Of a stretch of 64,000 nucleotides of DNA, positions 27,551 through 34,547 are shown one piece after another. This DNA is from Ferruginibacter sp. HRS2-29 (GTDB lineage: Bacteria; Bacteroidota; Bacteroidia; Chitinophagales; Chitinophagaceae), in contig NZ_RJUB01000003.1 of the NCBI RefSeq assembly GCF_024343615.1, positions 1-64,000 of the forward strand, read 5' to 3'. The translations under genes and the position numbers were made by a program. The notes beneath the pieces were generated by a model. It was not told the origin of the DNA. It ran no database searches and saw nothing but the letters and a program-made list of their open reading frames with translations. Numbering within the stretch: position 1 is the stretch's first letter; each line of letters opens with the position of its first letter.

Positions 27551-27766
27551 ATGATGTTATTGCTGCTGCTGATCTTCATCATCATTCCTCTTATTATCAT
27601 ACTCTGGATATCGTACCTTACCGGTAAACAAGTGCACAGATCGTTGCTGAAGAAAGAATCGCCTTATGCCGGCCTCATAGCGGTGGCGATCAGCGTAGTA
27701 TTGTTTGGATTACTCACGATCAGCGGCTGGTATATTTTTACGCATTCGGTGGAGTTGAGGCGATAG
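27551..27766 (+). CDS. Small two-helix membrane protein
   Basis: The 71-residue protein has two hydrophobic helices (about 2-23 and 44-66) and a short basic loop (KQVHRSLLKKE). No family is recognised. The ATG follows an intergenic AATTCTT/TTAATT repeat with almost no spacer, and a perfect 18-bp hairpin (27778-27851) follows the stop. Expression and function are unknown; the coding call rests on length and hydrophobic pattern. Confidence 0.5.
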   Translation: MMLLLLLIFIIIPLIIILWISYLTGKQVHRSLLKKESPYAGLIAVAISVVLFGLLTISGWYIFTHSVELRR

Positions 27767-27777
27767 AGGGGAAATAC

Positions 27778-27851
27778 ATAAAAAATAAGAAAGTGCGGGA
27801 ACATCATGAGTTGCCATGCTTATAATGTTGTAACACTTTCTTATTTTTTAT
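27778..27851. repeat. Long hairpin with perfect 18-bp arms
   Basis: Left arm 27778-27795 and right arm 27834-27851 are exactly complementary. The 38-nt loop holds a second short pair (AACAT/ATGTT). The arms are A/T-rich, so the structure could end transcription of the small membrane gene, but no run of T follows on the plus strand beyond the arm itself. It precedes the OmpA-family gene. Confidence 0.8.
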
Positions 27852-27928
27852 TCAACATTTCTTATTCCTTATTTCTTGACCCAACCATTTTAACCGCCCC
27901 ACCCGTTTATCATGCAAAACAACTTTGT

Positions 27929-28759
27929 ATGATAAAATTTTTACTGCCGGTCTTCCTGTGCATGACCGTTATGAGCAAGGCGCAAACCAATTCATCTTTC
28001 GACGTACACTTCGATACCGATAAATTCACCCTTACCATGGATGCCACCACAAGCCTCGATAGTTTTGTAAAAGCAAATCCCAAGGGCATCAAAATGAAGC
28101 TGTACGGGCATTGCGACGTGATGGCGGGATATGAATACAACGATGTATTGTCGCTGAAAAGAACGCATGCGGTAAAAAATTACCTGGTAAAAAAAGGGGT
28201 TTCCCCGGAGGCTATCACGGAAGAAAAAGGATTCGGCAAGCGCCGTCCGCTCAACCGCAACCGTGGCGAAAATGAGATGTATCTCAATCGCCGGGTAGAA
28301 ATTGTAACGGGTGATGATGAGTTGATGGAGAAAGAACCCCTTGTAAAAACACTCACCCAGGAACTGGACGATACGAAAAATACTGTTGGCAAAAACATCG
28401 TTTTGAAGAACATGAATTTTTATGGTGGCACACATGTGATCGTTCCGCAATCGCTACCCGTACTGCTCGAACTGCTCGATTACATGAAGAAAAATCCCGC
28501 ACTCGAAATAGCGGTAGAAGGACATATCTGTTGCCAGGAAGGTGAGGGCGATGGACTGGATATCGGTACACATACAAGAGATCTTTCGGTAAACAGGGCG
28601 AGGGAAATTTGTACTTATCTGAATCAGAATGGAATTGCTTCTTCGAGGTTACGCTTCAAAGGTTTTGGCCATCAGCAGCCACTAACGCCTTATCCGGAAA
28701 AAACGGAGGAAGAAAGGACCGGCAACAGGCGGGTGGAGATAAAGATCCTGAGGAAATAG
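27929..28759 (+). CDS. Protein with two tandem OmpA-family peptidoglycan-binding domains
   Basis: From the ATG at 27929 the 276-residue protein has a signal peptide (MIKFLLPVFLCMTVMSKAQ). It then has two OmpA C-terminal domains: the first with KLYGHCDVMAGYEYNDVLSLKRTHAVKNYL and the ...NRRVEIV ending (about 25-130), the second with VEGHICCQEGEGDG, the SVNRAREICTYL helix and GNRRVEIKIL (about 160-276). Both keep the Arg of the NRRVEI motif that binds diaminopimelate. It should anchor the outer membrane or a periplasmic complex to peptidoglycan. No partner lies next to it. A longer frame from 27806 overlaps the hairpin and is rejected. Confidence 0.88.
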   Translation: MIKFLLPVFLCMTVMSKAQTNSSFDVHFDTDKFTLTMDATTSLDSFVKANPKGIKMKLYGHCDVMAGYEYNDVLSLKRTHAVKNYLVKKGVSPEAITEEKGFGKRRPLNRNRGENEMYLNRRVEIVTGDDELMEKEPLVKTLTQELDDTKNTVGKNIVLKNMNFYGGTHVIVPQSLPVLLELLDYMKKNPALEIAVEGHICCQEGEGDGLDIGTHTRDLSVNRAREICTYLNQNGIASSRLRFKGFGHQQPLTPYPEKTEEERTGNRRVEIKILRK

Positions 28760-28935
28760 TTCGAATTTCCGTTGCCCCGGCCTGCATACGGGGCAATGGA
28801 AATTCGACCCAAGGGAATAAATTCATTTGCCCGAACGCTCCGCCAACGACAGTTGGCACAATCTATGCAAGACTATACGTATACAAACGCTTAGAAACGT
28901 ATGTATTTTTTTATTAAACGAATATACGGTAGACG

Positions 28936-28966
28936 TTTGTAGAACATTTTGCACAGAAATAATTTG
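28936..28966 (+). promoter_or_regulatory. Candidate promoter of the YtxH-like gene
   Basis: TTTG at 28936-28939 is followed after 20 bp by TAATTTG (28960-28966), one base short of TAnnTTTG. Predicted start about 28973, 32 nt before the ATG at 29005. The pair fits the Bacteroidota pattern apart from the missing base. Confidence 0.4.
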
Positions 28967-29004
28967 CTAACATATATTTTATATCATCTTAAAAATTAAC
29001 AACC

Positions 29005-29280
29005 ATGAACAAGTCAAAAGTTATAAAAGGATTGGTGATCGGGGCAGCAGCAGGAGCAATCGTATACACATTGTTTGCGACCAAAAAAGGAAAAAAATTC
29101 AGGAAAATGATGGCTGAAAAAGGCGGAGACTGGAGCGAAGTGGTGAAGACCAAATTCAACGAATTGGGTGAAACGCTCAAACAACAATATGGCAAGGCAA
29201 AAAGTACCGGCAGCGACATACTGGAAAAAGGAAAACGTAACGCCGAAGAAGTTAAACATGACGCCAAATACGCCATGTAA
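29005..29280 (+). CDS. YtxH-domain protein
   Basis: The 91-residue protein has an N-terminal Gly/Ala-rich membrane helix (VIKGLVIGAAAGAIVYTLFA) followed by KKGKKFRK and an amphipathic Lys/Glu-rich helical tail. This is the standard YtxH layout; such proteins are linked to general stress or the gas-vesicle-like GvpP fold, and the exact role is unknown. A strong terminator follows. The downstream gene (29368) encodes a protein with similar composition, so the two may work together. Confidence 0.85.
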   Translation: MNKSKVIKGLVIGAAAGAIVYTLFATKKGKKFRKMMAEKGGDWSEVVKTKFNELGETLKQQYGKAKSTGSDILEKGKRNAEEVKHDAKYAM

Positions 29281-29292
29281 AGATTGATCCTT

Positions 29293-29336
29293 TTACTTTC
29301 CCCCGCAGCAGCAATGCGCCGGGGGAAAGTAATTTT
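29293..29336 (+). terminator. Rho-independent terminator after the YtxH-like gene
   Basis: A perfect 13-bp stem (29293-29305 with 29320-29332) around a 14-nt loop, followed by TTTT. It lies 12 bp after the stop at 29280. Confidence 0.85.
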
Positions 29337-29367
29337 AGCCTACTCTACTACCTATTAATTCTCCCTT

Positions 29368-29670
29368 ATGTCCATCACTACCACCGAAGAACTCCAACTG
29401 GCCATGACCGGGCTCAATGCTAAGCGCATCAGCCAGGAGCAGGAATTTAAAACAAAACTTCAGGATGCGAAGGATTGGATAAAACCAAAGAATATACTCA
29501 AACGTGGGGTTTCCAATATGATGCACTCCGATTCAAAAGGCGAAATGCTGCTGAAAGCCGGTGCAGGCGTAGGTGTGGTAGCCCTCACAGGAAAACTCCT
29601 TGCAAAAAATTTCAAGAAGATCGGTGGATTTTTCCTTAAGAAAACCGTTCGGAGATTTCTACCGTTTTAA
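29368..29670 (+). CDS. Hypothetical protein, membrane-associated, 100 residues
   Basis: The protein starts with a helical hydrophilic part and ends with a Gly/Ala/Val-rich segment (LLKAGAGVGVVALTGKLLA) that could insert in a membrane, followed by a basic tail KKTVRRFLPF. Such small proteins are often found beside YtxH genes in Bacteroidota. I do not know a function. Its stop is directly followed by the TATGATG repeat element. Confidence 0.65.
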   Translation: MSITTTEELQLAMTGLNAKRISQEQEFKTKLQDAKDWIKPKNILKRGVSNMMHSDSKGEMLLKAGAGVGVVALTGKLLAKNFKKIGGFFLKKTVRRFLPF

Positions 29671-29673
29671 ATC

Positions 29674-29817
29674 TATGATATATGATATATGATGTATGAT
29701 GTATGATATATGATATATGATCTGCAATGGATGATTGTATAAATATTAACTCGTTAAAGTGATCGATATTATAGATTACTTCAACCACGAAGACATCTCA
29801 CATCATACATCATACAT
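29674..29817. repeat. Second TATGATG/ATCATACA repeat element
   Basis: A left block of TATGATATATGATG-type units (29674-29722) faces a right block of CATACAT units (29800-29817). The unit matches the element at 24530-24645. The right block overlaps the end of ligD: the reverse strand of the repeat supplies its last codons and stop. Confidence 0.7.
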
Positions 29818-31872
29818 TTCATTTAGTTTTTTTATTGCTTTCCCTATATCTGCTCCTTTCCCCAACACCGGTTTAAAAATATCACCCATTTCTTTTACTC
29901 TTTCCACTGCCGTATGAATGTTGAAATCCGTCATCTTCATCCCTTTTTTTACCTCATCCCAATGCAAGGGCATCGACACTGTGGCGCCGGGTTTCGGCCG
30001 GACGGAATATGCAGCTACGAGCGTCGCCTGCGGACGGTTTTGTAGAAAATCGATATAAAGCTTTCCCCGCCGGTTGGAAGTAAGCCGTTCGATACTGGTA
30101 AATTTTGGCAATTGTTCCTGTACCAGATGGGCGATCAGCTTGCCGAACTCTTTCGAAATTTCGTAGTCATATTTTTTAGCCAACGGAACGTAAATGTGCA
30201 ATCCGGTGGAGCCGGAAGTTTTACAATAACAATCCACTCCCGCACCTGCGAGGATGTCGCGGGTGACATTGGCTGTCTCGATCACCTGATCAAAATGATT
30301 TTTATCCGGATCAAGATCTATGATGCACCAATCCGGATTGGAAGGCTTTTTATACGTACTGCTCCAGGGATTCATTTCGATACAACCGAGATTGGCCATA
30401 TACAATAATGCCGCTTCATCATTGCAAAGCATGAAATTCTTATCGACCCCTTCGCTGCTGTAAGGAAATGTATTGATCCATGATGGCACTTTGCCGGTAA
30501 CATCTTTCTGGTAAAAACTCTTGCCGTTGATGCCATTGGGAAAACGGTTGAGCGACTGCGGCCTGTCTTTAAGATATGGTAAAATATACGGCGCCATCTG
30601 GTAATAATAATTGATGAGATCGCGTTTGGTGATCTTTTCTTTTGGCCAGAATATTTTGTGAAGGTTGGAAAATTTCAATTCGTGCCCTTTCACTTTTCGC
30701 ACCTGCGTTTCATCAGATGGATTCAGGAGCGTATGGCCGGATGTTTTGGGCGCCACTTTTTTCAATGCTTTCGAAACTGCCGCAGATCTTATCACGGTCG
30801 CGGGCGCTTTTACCGTTTTATCACGGTGTACAGCAGTAGCTGCTTTATCAGTCCGCATGCCCTCAAACGAAGGATGCCGCATCACGCCATCACTGGTAAT
30901 TTCACGGTAAGAAACCTCACACACGAGTTTTGGCTTCAGCCATGTAGCCTGCGCTTTTGGTGGTGTTGGCCTGAAACGGGATGATTTATTTACATCGGGC
31001 ACTTCCTCAAACGGCGATGTTTTTACGATCAGCGGGCTGAATAATTTCATCATATCCTTCTGCACCTTTTCAGTAAAGCCGGTGCCGATCTTGCCGGTGT
31101 AGACCAGTTTTTTATTTTCAAACAAACCCACAAGTAATGAGCTGAATTGTTTGGCCGTACCTTCATTCCGGGTGAAGCCCCCGATCACTACTTCATGGCG
31201 CAACTGTGTTTTTATCTTCAGCCAATCGGCAGAACGTGCGCCGGGGAAATATTCCGAGTCTGCTTTTTTGGCCATGATGCCTTCCAGCCCCAGTTTTTCC
31301 GCTGCCGCAAAAAATTCTGTTCCGGAGCTTTCCACATCTGCGCTCAGCAAAATATTTCCGGAAGCTGGTAAAATCGATTTTAATATTTTTCGTCTATCCG
31401 TAAATGGTAGATGGCAAAGATCTTTGCCATTGTACCATGGAAGATCGAATACATAATACAGAAGTTGTCCATCGGCTTCGCTGCGCCAGTTTTGCAGCAA
31501 ACCAAAATTGGCCATCCCTTTTTCATCCGCCACAATCACTTCGCCATCCAGTACCGCATTGAGGTTCATTTTTTTCAACTCATCATAAATAGGATAAAAT
31601 TTTTCATCGAATGATTTGTTATTCCGCGAAAGCAGGGAAACCTTTTTTTTGTAACAATGTGCTACGGCGCGATAGCCGTCCCATTTGATCTCGTACAACC
31701 AGCCGGGGGTATCGAATGGCTGATCGGTGAGCGTAGCGAGCATGGGGGAAATGAATTTGGGAGCCGGGGAAGGTTTTCCTTTTTTTAGCAACCCGGAAAT
31801 ATCAGTTGTACGTTTTGATGCAGTCACTATGGGGATACCCGGGATATTTTTTTTTCTCGTAGATGTTGCCAT
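29803..31872 (-). CDS. ligD: ATP-dependent DNA ligase D (ligase and polymerase domains)
   Basis: This 689-residue protein starts with a ligase domain: catalytic K63 in EIKWDGYRA, the DGEVIVADE motif, GLEGIMAKK and DWLKIK. A second domain of the primase/polymerase LigD type begins near residue 395 (LKFSNLHKIFWPKE; later DLDPDKNHF and TSGSTGLHIYVPLA). The N-terminal phosphoesterase (PE) domain found in full-length LigD is missing. It should seal double-strand breaks by non-homologous end joining. No Ku gene is seen in this window. The last residues MYDV and the stop are encoded by a repeat arm (29800-29817). Confidence 0.95.
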   Translation of the reverse strand: MATSTRKKNIPGIPIVTASKRTTDISGLLKKGKPSPAPKFISPMLATLTDQPFDTPGWLYEIKWDGYRAVAHCYKKKVSLLSRNNKSFDEKFYPIYDELKKMNLNAVLDGEVIVADEKGMANFGLLQNWRSEADGQLLYYVFDLPWYNGKDLCHLPFTDRRKILKSILPASGNILLSADVESSGTEFFAAAEKLGLEGIMAKKADSEYFPGARSADWLKIKTQLRHEVVIGGFTRNEGTAKQFSSLLVGLFENKKLVYTGKIGTGFTEKVQKDMMKLFSPLIVKTSPFEEVPDVNKSSRFRPTPPKAQATWLKPKLVCEVSYREITSDGVMRHPSFEGMRTDKAATAVHRDKTVKAPATVIRSAAVSKALKKVAPKTSGHTLLNPSDETQVRKVKGHELKFSNLHKIFWPKEKITKRDLINYYYQMAPYILPYLKDRPQSLNRFPNGINGKSFYQKDVTGKVPSWINTFPYSSEGVDKNFMLCNDEAALLYMANLGCIEMNPWSSTYKKPSNPDWCIIDLDPDKNHFDQVIETANVTRDILAGAGVDCYCKTSGSTGLHIYVPLAKKYDYEISKEFGKLIAHLVQEQLPKFTSIERLTSNRRGKLYIDFLQNRPQATLVAAYSVRPKPGATVSMPLHWDEVKKGMKMTDFNIHTAVERVKEMGDIFKPVLGKGADIGKAIKKLNEMYDV

Positions 31873-31928
31873 GTAAGAGGATGGTTAAATATTGTGCCAA
31901 TTGTGCGCTGGAGCATGACTGTAACATG

Positions 31929-32312
31929 TTAGCCAATTTTGTTCAGGACAAACCTTTTTCTTTTTTCAAGCTTCAACACTTCATCGGGCTTGTAGAGTGT
32001 TTTCCCTTTTTTATCCGCTAAACCCAGTGCAAGATTGAGTTGGCGGCTGAGATTGTCGGCTTTGATGTTGCGGGGTTTTACTGCCTGGTAATGGTTGAGG
32101 TGAATGGTTATTGCCTGATCGATCACTTTCTTTTCTTCTTCATATTTTTTGAGCTTTCGATAGATGATCATCAGGCGGTTAAGCGCGGGCAAAGCCGTAG
32201 ATGGGGTGCGGAGGAGTTTTTTATAGACTATAACAGCCTGTTTTAAATCGCCTGCTTTTTCAAGCACACGGGCTGCGGTGATGGTTGCGGTATTTGAAAG
32301 GGCAATCTTCAT
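31929..32312 (-). CDS. Hypothetical helical protein with one TPR-like repeat
   Basis: The protein has 127 residues from the ATG at 32312. An initial helix pair (ARVLEKAGDLKQAVIVYKKLL) looks like one tetratricopeptide repeat, and ALNRLMIIYRKLKKYEEEKKVIDQAI is a second, so this is a short TPR-type protein with a Lys-rich tail. The partner is unknown. It lies upstream of ligD on the same strand with 56 bp between, and could be in the same transcript, but no functional link is claimed. Confidence 0.65.
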   Translation of the reverse strand: MKIALSNTATITAARVLEKAGDLKQAVIVYKKLLRTPSTALPALNRLMIIYRKLKKYEEEKKVIDQAITIHLNHYQAVKPRNIKADNLSRQLNLALGLADKKGKTLYKPDEVLKLEKRKRFVLNKIG

Positions 32313-32352
32313 GATAAATGAGGGGCAAAAGTTGAACCACAGCATCAGCGCG

Positions 32353-32395
32353 CCCCGACGGCCCAGCGCAAGGCACGTCCTTGCGCTGGGCGGGG
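32353..32395. repeat. GC-rich palindromic hairpin in divergent region
   Basis: A 12-bp stem, CCCAGCGCAAGG with CCTTGCGCTGGG (32362-32373/32379-32390), and a 5-nt loop CACGT, framed by a second CCCCG/CGGGG pair. No T-tract follows, and the genes on both sides point away from it, so it is not a normal terminator. Most likely a repetitive extragenic palindrome. Confidence 0.6.
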
Positions 32396-32480
32396 TAAAT
32401 CTTTCAATAAATATACTCCGCTGTGTTTCGCCATGACGCTGCGTAGCTGTGGCAAAATTTGTTAATTTTTCAAAATTTTA

Positions 32481-32537
32481 TTTGCTTAAATGAAAAAGCT
32501 CCTTACCTTCGCTTAACGGTGTTAGATTATTTACACC
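32481..32537 (+). promoter_or_regulatory. Promoter and candidate operator of the TetR gene
   Basis: TTTG (32481-32484), 19 bp, TACCTTCG (32504-32511) is a close match to the Bacteroidota promoter. Overlapping the expected start of transcription is an inverted repeat GGTGT-10-ACACC (32518-32537), placed to block RNA polymerase. The leader motif TTCGCTTAAC recurs before the efflux operon at 33336. The TetR encoded at 32554 probably represses itself from here; this is inferred. Confidence 0.6.
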
Positions 32538-32553
32538 TCTTAATTTATTCATC

Positions 32554-33150
32554 ATGGCCAGCAAGGAAAGAATACAGCGATTAAAAGAAGAGACGAGGAT
32601 CAGCATCCTTGATGCTGCCTTTAAGATAGTGAAGAATGAAGGCTGGCAGTCGTTGAGCATGCGCAAGATCGCCGATGAGATTGAGTATACCGCCCCCATC
32701 ATATATGAATATTACGCCAATAAGGAAGCCATCCTGCAGGAACTGACCAGGAAAGGTTACCGGGTACTTACGGCCGAACTGGCCGAGGCACGCGATACAC
32801 AGGCTATACCGGAAAAACAACTGGAAGCTATGTGGCTGGCGTACTGGGACTTTGCATTTGCCCATAAGGAATATTATCAGCTGATGTTTGGTGTGGAAAT
32901 GAACTGTTGTGTGATGAAGACCGAATGTCCGGAAATGCAGTCACCGGCAAAAATGATCACGGATGTGATACAAAAGATACTGCAGGTTCCGCTGGATAAT
33001 GACGCGGTTTGCACCAAATATTACACGTTCTGGTCGGTGGTACACGGACTCATCTCTATCAATATCGTTCGCCAGGGAGTGAGTGACGAGATCAACCAAC
33101 AGATCCTGAAAGACGCTATCAATGGCATCATACGTTCTATGAAAGACTAG
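32554..33150 (+). CDS. TetR/AcrR family repressor of the RND efflux genes
   Basis: The 198-residue protein has an N-terminal helix-turn-helix of TetR type (ISILDAAFKIVKNEGWQSLSMRKIADEIEYTAPIIYEYYANKE, about 17-58) and a ligand-binding C-terminal part with a WxxxHG-like WSVVHGLISI helix. Family members repress efflux pumps until a toxic compound binds. It is followed, 220 bp later and in the same direction, by the three RND pump genes, the usual arrangement. The inducer is not predictable. Confidence 0.88.
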   Translation: MASKERIQRLKEETRISILDAAFKIVKNEGWQSLSMRKIADEIEYTAPIIYEYYANKEAILQELTRKGYRVLTAELAEARDTQAIPEKQLEAMWLAYWDFAFAHKEYYQLMFGVEMNCCVMKTECPEMQSPAKMITDVIQKILQVPLDNDAVCTKYYTFWSVVHGLISINIVRQGVSDEINQQILKDAINGIIRSMKD

Positions 33151-33212
33151 AACATTTTTTTTGCCCAATTACTTAACACCATTAAATGATTTTACTGATT
33201 TAAAAAACGCTA

Positions 33213-33249
33213 AAGACCTCCGGGGTTTCTCAAAACCCCGGAGTGTCTT
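33213..33249. repeat. CTCCGGGG hairpin between tetR and the efflux operon
   Basis: A perfect 11-bp stem (CTCCGGGGTTT with AAACCCCGGAG, 33218-33228/33233-33243) and loop CTCA, extended by AAGAC/GTCTT on the outside. A weaker related hairpin (CCGGAGGGTTTGAAAACCT) follows at about 33270. No T-tract; probably an extragenic palindrome that weakens read-through rather than a full terminator. Confidence 0.6.
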
Positions 33250-33322
33250 AAACTAAAAGACTTCTTACCCCAAAAGATGCCCGGAGGGTTTGAAAACCTA
33301 CGGAGACTGTCGAAAATCAATA

Positions 33323-33365
33323 TTTTTTTTACCCATTCGCTTAACATCGTTCAACAATTTAATAA
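33323..33365 (+). promoter_or_regulatory. Leader of efflux operon with a motif shared with tetR
   Basis: TTTTTTTTACCCATTCGC then TTAACATCGTT repeats a segment just after tetR (33151-33190, TTTTTTTTGCCCAATTAC then TTAACACCATT) and shares TTCGCTTAAC with the tetR promoter (32508-32517). Three copies of a CTTAAC-N3-(A/G)TT motif around a TetR gene and its neighbour suggest binding sites. No clean promoter box was found beside it. Confidence 0.4.
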
Positions 33366-33370
33366 CGTTT

Positions 33371-34519
33371 ATGAAACAATTACTTTCCATCAAAACTTTA
33401 CTCCCCGCGCTACTTTTGTTCCTGGCGGGATGCTCTGCTAAAAAACCTGAAACCGCCGCTGCCCCGCCCCCGGAGGCTTTTCCGGTAGTGCAGATCAGCC
33501 AGGCTTCGACCACTACCTATTCTGATTACCCCGCTTCCATTGAAGGCACCACCGATGTGGAAATTCGTCCGCAGGTAGAGGGTTTCCTTGAACAGGTATT
33601 GGTAAACGAAGGTGCCTATGTAACTGCCGGTCAACCACTTTTCAGGATCAACGACCGGCTTTACCGCGAGCAGCTGAACAGCGCCAACTCAAGCCTCTCG
33701 GCATACAACGCGGCTATCACCAATGCACAACTCGAGATCGATAAACTGACTCCGCTGGTACAAAATAAAGTGGTGGCAGAAATACAATTGAAAATGGCGC
33801 AGGCAGCTTACAAAGCCGCCGTGGCCAATGCCCAGCAGGCAAAAGCAGCGGTATCGGCCGCCAATATCAATCTTGGTTATACGATCGTTCGTGCACCGGT
33901 AAGCGGTTACATCGGGCGCCTGTTGAAAAAACAGGGAAGCCTGGTATCGCGTGCCGAACCTGCTCCGCTCACTACCCTTTCGGATGTACATGAAGTACAT
34001 GTTTATTTCGCCCTCGGCGAAACTGATTTCATTGGTTTCAAAGAACATTACAAAGGCAACAGCATCGAAGAAAAAATAAAGAGCCTTCCCCCTGTATCGT
34101 TGATATTGGCCGACAACAGCATTCATCCGCAGCAGGGAAAAATAGATATCGTGGATGGTCAATTTGACCGTACCACCGGCGCTATCACTGTAAGGGCAAG
34201 TTTCCCAAACCCGCAAGGTTTGTTGCGCTCCGGCAATACCGGCAAGATCCGTCTTGGCCTGCAACATCCCGATGCATTGCTTGTTCCGCAGGCGGCTACG
34301 GTAGAAGTGCAGGATAAAATTTATGTATACCTCGTATCCGACAGCAACAAAGTGAACAGGAGCCCCATCACGATCATCGGCAAAACGGGCACCGATTACC
34401 TGGTAAGCTCGGGCGTGAAAGTGAATGACAAAATTGTGCAGAACGGGCTCGATCACCTCCAGGATGGCATGGTGATCACACCAGCCAAACCTGTGACTAG
34501 TGTGGCTTTGAAGAATTAA
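33371..34519 (+). CDS. RND efflux periplasmic adaptor (membrane fusion protein)
   Basis: From the ATG at 33371 this is a 382-residue lipoprotein (lipobox FLAGC, Cys21). The order of domains is that of the AcrA/MexA family: a lipoyl half (VEIRPQVEGFLEQVLVNEGAYVTAGQPLFRI), an alpha-hairpin rich in Ala/Gln (about 95-160), the second lipoyl half with TIVRAPVSGYIGRLLKKQGS, a beta-barrel and a membrane-proximal domain. It bridges the inner-membrane pump encoded 28 bp downstream and the outer-membrane channel. The Met at 33290 lies in the repeat-rich leader and is not used. Confidence 0.93.
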   Translation: MKQLLSIKTLLPALLLFLAGCSAKKPETAAAPPPEAFPVVQISQASTTTYSDYPASIEGTTDVEIRPQVEGFLEQVLVNEGAYVTAGQPLFRINDRLYREQLNSANSSLSAYNAAITNAQLEIDKLTPLVQNKVVAEIQLKMAQAAYKAAVANAQQAKAAVSAANINLGYTIVRAPVSGYIGRLLKKQGSLVSRAEPAPLTTLSDVHEVHVYFALGETDFIGFKEHYKGNSIEEKIKSLPPVSLILADNSIHPQQGKIDIVDGQFDRTTGAITVRASFPNPQGLLRSGNTGKIRLGLQHPDALLVPQAATVEVQDKIYVYLVSDSNKVNRSPITIIGKTGTDYLVSSGVKVNDKIVQNGLDHLQDGMVITPAKPVTSVALKN

Positions 34520-34547
34520 TTTTTATTTATCTCTAACTAACATTTTT

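Noticed and set aside
28609..28917. 102-residue frame overlapping the OmpA-family gene
   Set aside because: Out of frame with a clearly coding region; Lys/Arg-rich read-through only.
32353..32395. Terminator for ligD-side genes
   Set aside because: The hairpin lies between divergent start codons and has no T-tract, so no transcript is expected to end there.
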